NCBI GenBank assembly: GCA_023428205.1
Contig: JAEYZB010000263.1
Location: forward strand, 1-11,851
Direction: 5' to 3'
Source: Bacteroidota bacterium
GTDB taxonomy: Bacteria > Bacteroidota > Bacteroidia > Chitinophagales > LD1
DNA: 11,851 bases
Each line of letters begins with the position of its first letter. Position 1 is the first letter of the stretch. This document shows, in pieces, positions 6,832 through 11,851 of the stretch. A program made the translations under genes and the position numbers. The notes under the pieces are model-generated. The model searched no databases and was not told the DNA's origin. It saw nothing but the letters and a program-made list of their open reading frames with translations.

Positions 6832-6880
6832 TCTCCCCTGAATAGGGGAGATGTCCCGCGCTTCGCGGGACAGAGGGGTA
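6832..6880 (+). repeat. palindromic intergenic element, copy 2
   Basis: Two perfect back-to-back hairpins: TCTCCCCT/AGGGGAGA at 6832-6851 (8 bp, loop GAAT) and TGTCCCGCG/CGCGGGACA at 6852-6872 (9 bp, loop CTT), followed by GAGGGGTA. It is related to copy 1 and lies 49 nt from it in the opposite orientation, like the paired palindromic units (BIME-like) known from other bacteria. It lies 69 nt upstream of the MmcQ-family gene and could form structure in its leader if transcription starts upstream of it. Confidence 0.72.
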
Positions 6881-6881
6881 T

Positions 6882-6906
6882 GAAATGGGTCGAAAAAATG
6901 AGGAGG
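6882..6906 (+). repeat. dispersed repeat, diverged copy next to palindrome copy 2
   Basis: GAAATGGGTCGAAAAAATGA then GGAGG. It matches the better copy at 6920-6945 with a few substitutions, 38 nt upstream of it in the same orientation, so the two form a short direct repeat. It directly follows the AGGGGTA end of the palindromic element. Confidence 0.55.
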
Positions 6907-6912
6907 TTTTTC

Positions 6913-6920
6913 TATTTTTG
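6913..6920 (+). promoter_or_regulatory. candidate -7 box for the plus-strand cluster
   Basis: TATTTTTG matches the Bacteroidota TAnnTTTG -7 consensus exactly and lies 28 nt before the ATG of the MmcQ-family gene. No clear -33 TTG is seen at the usual distance. If used, the dispersed repeat copy at 6920-6945 would form almost the whole 5' leader. Confidence 0.4.
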
Positions 6921-6945
6921 AAATGGGTGAAAAAAACGAGCAGGA
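6920..6945 (+). repeat. dispersed 26-bp repeat, copy in the MmcQ leader
   Basis: Identical over 26 bp to 9176-9201 (it begins GAAATGGGTGAAAAAAACGA and ends GCAGGA); both continue into ATTAT after a one-base indel. The AGGA at its end lies 3 nt before the ATG of the next gene, too close for an ideal Shine-Dalgarno site. Confidence 0.8.
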
Positions 6946-6948
6946 ATT

Positions 6949-7308
6949 ATGCACATTGAATCAATCCGCGATTATTGTTTATCGAAAAAAGGCGCAACGG
7001 AATCTATGCCTTTCGGACCGACTGTGGTGGTGTTTAAAGTAATGGATAAGATGTTTGCTTTGCTGCCATTGGACACGGATTTGCGGCTCAATTTGAAAAT
7101 GGATGAGGACTTAGTTTCCGAATACCGCGAAAAATATAACGGCATTATTCCCGGTTATCACATGAGCAAAAAACACTGGAACACGGTGCTGATTGAAGAA
7201 AGTGATGTGCCGCCCAAATTGGTGAAGTGGTTGATAGACCATTCATACGATGAAATTGTAAAGAAACTGCCGAAAAAAATTCAGGCTGAACTTCAATCTA
7301 TTTCGTAA
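6949..7308 (+). CDS. MmcQ/YjbR-family protein
   Basis: A 119-residue small alpha/beta protein of the MmcQ/YjbR (CyaY-like fold) family, often labelled DNA-binding although a biochemical role is not established. Family features seen: IRDYCLSKKGATESMPFG (6-23), VMDKMFALLPLD (31-42), LRLNLKMDEDL (45-55), and the signature PGYHMSKKHWNTV (68-80), then LIDHSYDEIVKKLP (95-108). Length is typical and the protein appears intact, cytoplasmic, without signal peptide. It is the first of three plus-strand genes each separated by 12 nt, so it is probably transcribed with the membrane protein and the HTH regulator. Its upstream region holds a consensus-like -7 box and repeat elements. Confidence 0.9.
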   Translation: MHIESIRDYCLSKKGATESMPFGPTVVVFKVMDKMFALLPLDTDLRLNLKMDEDLVSEYREKYNGIIPGYHMSKKHWNTVLIEESDVPPKLVKWLIDHSYDEIVKKLPKKIQAELQSIS

Positions 7309-7320
7309 CTTTACCTCATT

Positions 7321-7695
7321 ATGATTGAGTTAGCATTAGTAATTTTGTGTTGTTGGCAGCTGTATCGGTTGGCGGAGCAACGTAGCCTTTCGGGCTGGAG
7401 ATGGATAGGGAATTTTATTTCAGGTTATTTTTTATTTGGTCTTTTGCTGTCGTTCGGCTTGGTTTATTTTTATGGCGCGGATGCTGTTAAAGATATGAAG
7501 GTGGCACAGGAATTAATTAAACCGTTTGCGCCTTATGCGCTGTTGTTTTTGGTGATTTGGTTTTTGTTTATTCGTTCACGGATACTCAAATACGAAGAGT
7601 TTGGCGATGATGGAAGCGATGATAATTTCACGTCTAAACCTACCACACCGGAAACGCCCCCGACAGAAAAAAAGGATTTGTCATACTTCCGTTAA
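7321..7695 (+). CDS. small membrane protein of unknown function, three predicted helices
   Basis: I do not recognise this 124-residue protein. Three hydrophobic segments are visible: about 1-17 (MIELALVILCCWQLY), 28-51 (WIGNFISGYFLFGLLLSFGLVYF) and 68-86 (FAPYALLFLVIWFLFI), with positive residues RSRILK after the third, suggesting that end faces the cytoplasm. The last about 35 residues are a hydrophilic tail, acidic (EEFGDDGSDD) then rich in T and P. There is no cleavable signal sequence or enzymatic motif. It starts 12 nt after the MmcQ-family gene and ends 12 nt before the HTH regulator, so it is likely part of that transcript. Codon usage looks like its neighbours. A membrane partner of the regulator is conceivable, but nothing in the sequence proves it. 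Confidence 0.75.
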   Translation: MIELALVILCCWQLYRLAEQRSLSGWRWIGNFISGYFLFGLLLSFGLVYFYGADAVKDMKVAQELIKPFAPYALLFLVIWFLFIRSRILKYEEFGDDGSDDNFTSKPTTPETPPTEKKDLSYFR

Positions 7696-7707
7696 TCCTT
7701 CTATCCT

Positions 7708-9177
7708 ATGCTTCAAAAGGAAGAATACATTCGGATTATTTTTGGGTTAAAGATTAAGAAACTGCGCGAAGAACATGCGGTTTCGTTGAAAGAAGTTTCT
7801 TCCAAAACAGGGATTTCTATTTCTTATTTGAATGAAATTGAAAACGGGAAAAAATATCCGAATCCGCAAAAAGTGGCGCGTTTGGCGGAATATTTTGATG
7901 TGAATTACGACCAATTGGTGGCACTGAAAGTGACCAAAGATTTGGCTCCGATAGCCAACTATCTGAATATGGATGTGGTGAATGATGATTTGCTCGCTAC
8001 ATTTGGAATAGACAAAAGTGCTTTGCTTTCTATTTTGCTGAATAATCCGTTGAAAGTTTCGGCTTTTATCAATGCGGGGATGGAGATAGCGAGTAGCTAT
8101 AATCTGAAGCAGGAACACTTTTATTTTCTGTGTTTGCGCGCCTATCAGGAACTGAATGAAAACTATTTTGAAGAAATAGAAGAAGCCGTAGATGTTTTTC
8201 GCAAAGCGCATTTCGGGCAAACGGCAGCCGATATTTCCTCCACGGTTTATCAGCATTTTTTAGAAAAGGAATTTAACTACACGATTCAGAAAACGGACTT
8301 TATCCATTATCCGTCATTACATTCGTTTCGTTCGGTGTTTATTCCGGAAAAGAAACTATTGCTGTACAATGAAAAACTGACGGAACAACAAAAAATCTTC
8401 CTATTCGGACGCGAAATTGGTTTTGAAGTGCTGGATTTGAAAAAACGCCCGTACACGACTTCGTGGCTGAAAGTAGAGTCTTTTGACCACGTGATTAATA
8501 ATTTTAAAGCATCGTATTTTGCACAGGCACTTCATTTGAACCGAGAAAGTATTGTAAAAGATTTGGAGCATTTCTTCTCGCTGCAAAAATTCAAAGCGGT
8601 ATTTATTCATCAGCTTTTGGCGAAATACAATGCTTCACCGGAAATGTTATTGACTCGTTTTACGAATTTGCTGACAAAATATTTCAACATTAACGAAGTG
8701 TTTTTTATTCGATACAGCAACAAAGAAGCGGAGAAAAACTTGAAAGAAATTTCAAAGGAAATGCACTTGCTGAAACATACGTCCAACCTCGAATATGCGC
8801 GGAGTGAGCAGAAATTCAGGCGCGAAATCACGCGTGTGGTGGTGCGCTATTTGAGCGAAGAAGCGGACACGAAAGAAGGAGAAAAAGTAGCGGCTTTCAT
8901 CAGCCAAAGCCCCAATGGAAATGAGTATTTCACTCTCTCGGCTCTCACGCCAATGCCCGAGTTGAACAATAATAATAATTCCGTTACCATTGGTTTTGTA
9001 TTGACCGAAGCCGTGAAAAAGAAAATCAAATTCATTCAGGACGCGAAATTTCAATCTACCGAGCTGCAACAGTATTTTGACACGAAGCGTACGGCTCTGA
9101 AAAAACAACGAGAAATACCTTTGCGCGAATTGCAAGAAGCGGATTATGCGCGACTGAAAAGTGATACAGGAAAGTGA
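7708..9177 (+). CDS. XRE-family HTH regulator with degenerate ImmA/IrrE-like domain
   Basis: A 489-residue cytoplasmic DNA-binding protein. An N-terminal XRE helix-turn-helix spans about 14-70 (IKKLREEHAVSLKEVSSKTG, then SISYLNEIENGKKYPNPQ, then LAEYFDVNYDQL). The middle region resembles an ImmA/IrrE metallopeptidase domain, but where HExxH is expected the sequence is GREIGFEVL (234-242), lacking both histidines, so peptidase activity is unlikely. FKASYFAQALHLNRE (266-280) corresponds to the ImmA segment after the active site. This layout is like ScfR/RamB/PrpC-type long regulators of short-chain acyl-CoA metabolism, whose peptidase-like region is also degenerate; that link is inference. The C-terminal third (about 300-489) is unassigned and includes a run of five asparagines. 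It is the last gene of a three-gene cluster ending at the terminator at 9206-9239. Its ligand and target genes cannot be told from this window. Confidence 0.85.
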   Translation: MLQKEEYIRIIFGLKIKKLREEHAVSLKEVSSKTGISISYLNEIENGKKYPNPQKVARLAEYFDVNYDQLVALKVTKDLAPIANYLNMDVVNDDLLATFGIDKSALLSILLNNPLKVSAFINAGMEIASSYNLKQEHFYFLCLRAYQELNENYFEEIEEAVDVFRKAHFGQTAADISSTVYQHFLEKEFNYTIQKTDFIHYPSLHSFRSVFIPEKKLLLYNEKLTEQQKIFLFGREIGFEVLDLKKRPYTTSWLKVESFDHVINNFKASYFAQALHLNRESIVKDLEHFFSLQKFKAVFIHQLLAKYNASPEMLLTRFTNLLTKYFNINEVFFIRYSNKEAEKNLKEISKEMHLLKHTSNLEYARSEQKFRREITRVVVRYLSEEADTKEGEKVAAFISQSPNGNEYFTLSALTPMPELNNNNNSVTIGFVLTEAVKKKIKFIQDAKFQSTELQQYFDTKRTALKKQREIPLRELQEADYARLKSDTGK

Positions 9178-9201
9178 AATGGGTGAAAAAAACGAGCAGG
9201 A
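9176..9201 (+). repeat. dispersed 26-bp repeat overlapping the regulator stop codon
   Basis: Exact 26-bp match to 6920-6945. Its first two bases are the GA of the regulator's TGA stop (9175-9177), and it abuts the bidirectional terminator. A short open frame inside it (starting ATGGGTGAAAAAAACGAG) runs through the terminator hairpin and is not taken as a gene. Confidence 0.8.
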
Positions 9202-9205
9202 TTAT

Positions 9206-9239
9206 AAAAAAAGCGACCCTAAAGTCGCTTTCTGTTTTT
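9206..9239. terminator. bidirectional intrinsic terminator between convergent genes
   Basis: AAAGCGAC (9210-9217) pairs with GTCGCTTT (9224-9231) around the loop CCTAAA. A run of seven A on the left (9206-9212) gives a U-tract for minus-strand transcripts; TTTCTGTTTTT on the right serves plus-strand transcripts. It lies 28 nt after the HTH regulator stop and 4 nt after the DUF1571 stop on the other strand. Confidence 0.88.
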
Positions 9240-9243
9240 ATCC

Positions 9244-10104
9244 TTAGAAGTTATAGCCTTCAAAGTCTTCGGTAAATTCGTTTGCTTTGAACGTTGGATT
9301 TACTTTCAAGTTGTAATATTCATATCGCTCGAAAACGCCTTTGTCGTCAGCCATTTCTTGGAATAACGGAAACATCGTTGCCTTATCAATATATAAAACT
9401 GATTTTTTCGCATAAGCAGAAGGGATTTTCAATGTTTTTCCGCTAAGATCTGTTTCAAAACTTTTGACTACCGGGTTCAATTCTGTAATTGAATATTCTG
9501 GAACAAGTACGCGTTGTGAGAAGGTGTATAAGTTTTCTCCTGCTTTTGCCGTGGCGTTGGTGATATCGTAAGTCGGGTCGATGATGGTAATTTTATAGCA
9601 TGATTTTCCGTCAAAAGTGACATCGCCTTCATATTTAAATACTTCATCGAATTTGTTTTCTGCATCAGCGCGTTTCAAGGCATTGCCGATAATGCGTGCA
9701 TACAATCCAAAACCTGAACTTAAAATAGTGTGGTGTTGGTCACCGGTAAGCAACGAGTTGGTGGGAGCAAGGGTGACAGTCGGTAAAAATTTGCCCGGGT
9801 TTACGCGCACTTTGTCTCCGCGTTGTCCTTTCACAAAAAGCAATTCTGTTCCTTCGTGCGGTTTGGTAGAAACTTTTCCGTAGATACTCCACGGGTTCAG
9901 ATTTACTTTTGTCGTGATTTCCGTATAAAATAAGGTGCTTTTGCCTTTTATTCGTTCGTAGCCTCTCATCGTGTACACGCATCCTTTGGAAGCGTTTACT
10001 GCAGTTAAAGATTTATTGATAATTGTGCGGGCTTGATTTTCTGCCGCAATCGCTACGACACTTGTGAGAAGAAATAGAGCCGTTGAGATGAAAAGTTTAC
10101 GCAT
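9244..10104 (-). CDS. secreted DUF1571-type protein with LysM-like insertion
   Basis: A 286-residue exported protein. Residues 1-20 (MRKLFISTALFLLTSVVAIA) form a Sec signal peptide with cleavage near AIA/AEN; no lipobox is present. The body fits the DUF1571 family, whose fold is related to outer-membrane lipoprotein-sorting proteins: ALTAVN-like helix, YTMRGYERIKGK (44-55), GTELLFVKGQ (85-94), the NSLLTGDQHHTILSSGFG block (116-133), and a late YIDKATMFPLFQEM strand pair. Between them, about 187-233 (KAGENLYTFSQRVLVPEYSI to LKIPSAYAKK) has the pattern of a LysM motif (GENLYTFSQ, ITELNP, L.GKTLKIP), suggesting contact with peptidoglycan. It lies 56 nt after the DUF962 gene on the same strand and ends at the shared terminator. 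Exact function is unknown; assignment to the family is by remembered motif pattern. Confidence 0.72.
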   Translation of the reverse strand: MRKLFISTALFLLTSVVAIAAENQARTIINKSLTAVNASKGCVYTMRGYERIKGKSTLFYTEITTKVNLNPWSIYGKVSTKPHEGTELLFVKGQRGDKVRVNPGKFLPTVTLAPTNSLLTGDQHHTILSSGFGLYARIIGNALKRADAENKFDEVFKYEGDVTFDGKSCYKITIIDPTYDITNATAKAGENLYTFSQRVLVPEYSITELNPVVKSFETDLSGKTLKIPSAYAKKSVLYIDKATMFPLFQEMADDKGVFERYEYYNLKVNPTFKANEFTEDFEGYNF

Positions 10105-10160
10105 GTTTTTTTGCTGTTTTAAAATTTTAATTTGCTACGATGAAGTTTGTTGTGAATAGT

Positions 10161-10640
10161 TTAAAGAGAGATTCCGAAATTTTTGTAAAGCGCACTCATA
10201 ATCCATGCCGGTCCGATCATCAAAAATTGAAGGTCTTTGAGAAATGAGGGTTTTTTCCCTTCTACGCTGTGCCCCCAAAATTGCCCAATCCATGCAAGTA
10301 CAAAGAGCACGATGGAAACTACTGCCAAATTTAACCCTGCACTTTGAATGCTTTGGCAAATGAAAAGACAAAGGAGCACATATATCAGCATTCCTACTGC
10401 TAATTTTGGAGAAAGAACAGCATAGTATGTGGTTACAAGTATCAAGGCTACCTTGGCAAAAATACCTTGCGCCCAAATGGAATTATCGGGGGTTACTTCC
10501 ACGAAAGGGTTTGGAATACTGTATAGCAAACCAACTACCGTAAAAAATATAATAGGAACGCAAATCCAGTGAACCAATTTATTGGTTGGATTTTGGTGAC
10601 TTACGGAATATTCCGCTAACCATTCTTCTATTGTTTTCAT
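10161..10640 (-). CDS. Mpo1-like (DUF962) integral membrane protein
   Basis: A 159-residue membrane protein of the DUF962/Mpo1 family. Yeast Mpo1 is an Fe(II)-dependent dioxygenase in alpha-oxidation of 2-hydroxy fatty acids; a similar lipid role here is inference. Seen in sequence: EEWLAEYSVSHQNPTNKLVHWICVP (5-29) with the conserved H15 and H24, about four hydrophobic helices (26-44, 62-77, 80-98, 103-121), and the signature QFWGHSVEGKKPSFLKDLQF (120-139) with H124, then a GPAWIMSALY end. The conserved histidines of the family are in place and the length is normal. It is followed by the DUF1571 gene after 56 nt, probably on one transcript. Confidence 0.85.
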   Translation of the reverse strand: MKTIEEWLAEYSVSHQNPTNKLVHWICVPIIFFTVVGLLYSIPNPFVEVTPDNSIWAQGIFAKVALILVTTYYAVLSPKLAVGMLIYVLLCLFICQSIQSAGLNLAVVSIVLFVLAWIGQFWGHSVEGKKPSFLKDLQFLMIGPAWIMSALYKNFGISL

Positions 10641-10689
10641 AACTATTTGATTTTAGAAGCCCAAAGTACGCCAACTCTTGATAAAAACA

Positions 10690-10721
10690 AAAAGTCCTGT
10701 CATTATTTTGACAGGACTTTT
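10690..10721 (-). terminator. intrinsic terminator of the T9SS-protein gene
   Basis: A perfect 13-bp stem, AAAAGTCCTGTCA (10690-10702) with TGACAGGACTTTT (10709-10721), loop TTATTT. On the minus strand the stem is followed by TTTTTGTTTTT, so it ends leftward transcripts 28 nt after the stop of the gene at 10749. It separates that gene from the DUF962 gene. Confidence 0.9.
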
Positions 10722-10748
10722 AAAATATCAATTAATAAATCGTGGTGA

Positions 10749-11558
10749 TTAGTCAGCGATTACAACTTTTTGTGTAGCAGTAGATTTGCCGTCAGTAATG
10801 TTTACAAAATAAACTCCTTGAGGAACATTGTTTCTTTCAATCACGGCAGTATTGTTTCCTGCTATTGCTTTAATAGTTTTTACAGAAACTGTTTTACCCA
10901 AAACATCCATTACTGAAAGAGTATAGCTTCCGGTTTTTTCACTTACGAAAGAAACAGTAGCAGAACTATTCATCGGATTTGGAGCAATAGTAACTTTTTG
11001 AATATCATTGTTCACTTCATTGATTCCTGTTACGCAAGCCGCATTTCTACCAGGATTAGAGCTGTATGCCGCACATGAACCTCCATCAGCTTGTACGCGA
11101 ACGGAAAGTCCGATGTTCGCCAAACTTGCATCTTGAGTAGACTCCCAAGTGCTGATTCCATCCAATTTTGCTTTCACAAGAATCAATAAATCGTATTGAC
11201 CTACGGCATCATTCGGAGTTCCACTGATGGTAATAACTCCAAACTCATCGTGTGCATAAAGTTTTGTTGCTCTGTCCACTGTCCAGCAAAGTCCGCATGG
11301 TAGGTTGCTGATAGAAATCCATTCCAAAGAATCTACTGTTACAGATTCGGGTTGGGTAATGTCTCTTGGTACTTTGAAGGTTATTGTTTCATTATATGGC
11401 ACACCTTGAGTAGCGCAAGGCAAAGCAGCAGATGCCGGAGTAAGCACTTCTGTAGCAGAAGTATTAGGCAATTCAGATGATACACCACCGCACGCTTGTG
11501 CGTTTACTTGAGAGGTTCCTAAGCCGATAAAGGCGAAAATGGTAAATACTTTTTTCAT
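10749..11558 (-). CDS. secreted protein with T9SS type A C-terminal sorting domain
   Basis: A 269-residue protein exported by Sec and then, by family knowledge, across the outer membrane by the type IX secretion system. Residues 1-20 (MKKVFTIFAFIGLGTSQVNA) are a signal peptide. The C-terminal about 83 residues (187-269) are a type A sorting domain: VTIAPNPMNSSATVSF, YTLSVMDVLGKTV, AGNN, then VPQGVYFVNI and TQKVVI at the end. The central part (21-180) is not recognised by me; it has six cysteines (23, 48, 88, 91, 162, 175), a C-GL-C pair at 88-91, and a stretch like an Ig-type fold (GVITISGTPNDAVGQYDLLILV). It lies 92 nt downstream of gldC on the same strand, with a candidate promoter and its own strong terminator, so it can be expressed alone. 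Confidence 0.9.
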   Translation of the reverse strand: MKKVFTIFAFIGLGTSQVNAQACGGVSSELPNTSATEVLTPASAALPCATQGVPYNETITFKVPRDITQPESVTVDSLEWISISNLPCGLCWTVDRATKLYAHDEFGVITISGTPNDAVGQYDLLILVKAKLDGISTWESTQDASLANIGLSVRVQADGGSCAAYSSNPGRNAACVTGINEVNNDIQKVTIAPNPMNSSATVSFVSEKTGSYTLSVMDVLGKTVSVKTIKAIAGNNTAVIERNNVPQGVYFVNITDGKSTATQKVVIAD

Positions 11559-11578
11559 GTTTTATTTGTTTTATGATT

Positions 11579-11586
11579 CAAATGTA
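11579..11586 (-). promoter_or_regulatory. candidate -7 box of the T9SS-protein promoter
   Basis: On the minus strand this reads TACATTTG, an exact match to TAnnTTTG, 20 nt before the ATG at 11558. The expected -33 TTG is not clear (TATGT lies about 22 nt upstream). The A-rich leader between box and ATG (AAAACAAATAAAAC) is typical of Bacteroidota genes. Confidence 0.5.
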
Positions 11587-11650
11587 AATTTTATTTCCCG
11601 ATGAACGGACATAATTTATCAACGAACTGCCTTTAAAAGTGTTCATTTAA

Positions 11651-11851
11651 TTAGTTATTCTTTTCGTTTTCCCAATCGGAAGTTTTTTTCGCTAACGTCT
11701 GTGCAAAGGCTTTCACGTCTTCTTTTACAAATGGATTTTTTGTCGCGCGCTGGTAGGAATCTGCCATAGACAAAAGTGTTTGAAAAAATTGGGAGTGCAT
11801 TTCGTCAGTCGTCATTTCATTGGTCCATAAATCAATTTTGAGTGTGTCTTT
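11651..11851 (-). CDS. gldC: gliding motility protein GldC, C-terminal part, cut by window edge
   Basis: Only the last 66 codons are in the window; the 5' part lies to the right. The fragment opens with TLKIDLWTNEMTTDEMHSQF and continues FFQTLLSMADSYQRATKNP, then VKAFAQTLAKKTSDWENEKNN and stop. The (I/L)DLWT..M..DEM..FF.QTL..MA pattern is characteristic of GldC, a small protein needed for or associated with gliding motility in Bacteroidota and found near T9SS functions. The stop is TAA at 11651-11653. The next gene on the same strand, 92 nt downstream, is a T9SS cargo protein. GldC is usually about 110 residues, so roughly 45 residues are missing. Confidence 0.88.
   Translation of the reverse strand, partial: KDTLKIDLWTNEMTTDEMHSQFFQTLLSMADSYQRATKNPFVKEDVKAFAQTLAKKTSDWENEKNN

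Noticed and set aside
6700..6954. Minus-strand open frame containing SPCKGEVPRSGEG and SREARDISPIQG
   Set aside because: This is a translation of the C4/G4 palindromic intergenic elements, a common spurious open frame in Bacteroidota.
9180..9248. Mini-frame beginning MGEKNEQ at the repeat copy
   Set aside because: It runs through the terminator hairpin and into the neighbouring gene's stop; the shared MGEKNEQ start arises only from the nucleotide repeat.
10135..10476. Minus-strand open frame of 113 residues overlapping the DUF962 gene
   Set aside because: It is in a different frame of the same strand; the DUF962 frame has the conserved histidines and membrane helices.

Overview
The window looks like a chromosomal segment of a Bacteroidota (Bacteroidetes) bacterium. 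The evidence is a gliding-motility gldC gene at the right edge, a secreted protein with a type IX secretion (T9SS) C-terminal sorting domain, a bifunctional phosphoglucose/phosphomannose isomerase of the kind common in the phylum, A+T-rich leaders without strong Shine-Dalgarno sequences, and several TAnnTTTG-type -7 boxes. No rRNA, tRNA, CRISPR array, transposase, integrase or phage gene is visible.

Left block (1-6116, all minus strand). Read in the direction of transcription: hppD (4-hydroxyphenylpyruvate dioxygenase), a GH1 beta-glucosidase with a Tat-like N-terminus, a secreted glycerophosphodiester phosphodiesterase, a bifunctional PGI/PMI, an RluD-type pseudouridine synthase, and a QueA-type tRNA-modifying enzyme cut by the left edge. 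Gaps are short (2 to about 75 nt), so these could form one transcript, although the functions (tyrosine catabolism, sugar and lipid hydrolysis, central sugar metabolism, RNA modification) do not form one pathway.

Middle (6117-6948). About 830 bp have no convincing gene but much repeat structure: a degenerate GTTGTAAGT array next to the likely hppD promoter, a 21-bp tandem array (four full units and one partial), two palindromic intergenic elements of one family in opposite orientation, and copies of a 25-26 bp dispersed repeat. Another copy of that repeat overlaps the stop codon of the regulator gene at 9177, and a shorter match lies inside the queA reading frame.

Plus-strand cluster (6949-9177). 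A MmcQ/YjbR-family protein, an unrecognised three-helix membrane protein and a long HTH regulator with a degenerate ImmA/IrrE-like domain, each separated by 12 nt. The cluster ends at a strong bidirectional terminator shared with the convergent genes to its right.

Right block (9244-11851, all minus strand). gldC (partial), then a T9SS-sorted six-cysteine secreted protein with its own promoter and terminator, then a Mpo1/DUF962-like membrane protein, then a DUF1571-type secreted protein carrying a LysM-like insertion.

Most genes are recognisable families. The parts that known families do not explain are the non-coding repeats, the unnamed membrane protein with its regulator neighbour, and two domain-level oddities (a degenerate peptidase motif and a LysM-like insertion). 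I see no clear evidence of a new multi-gene defence or mobile system.
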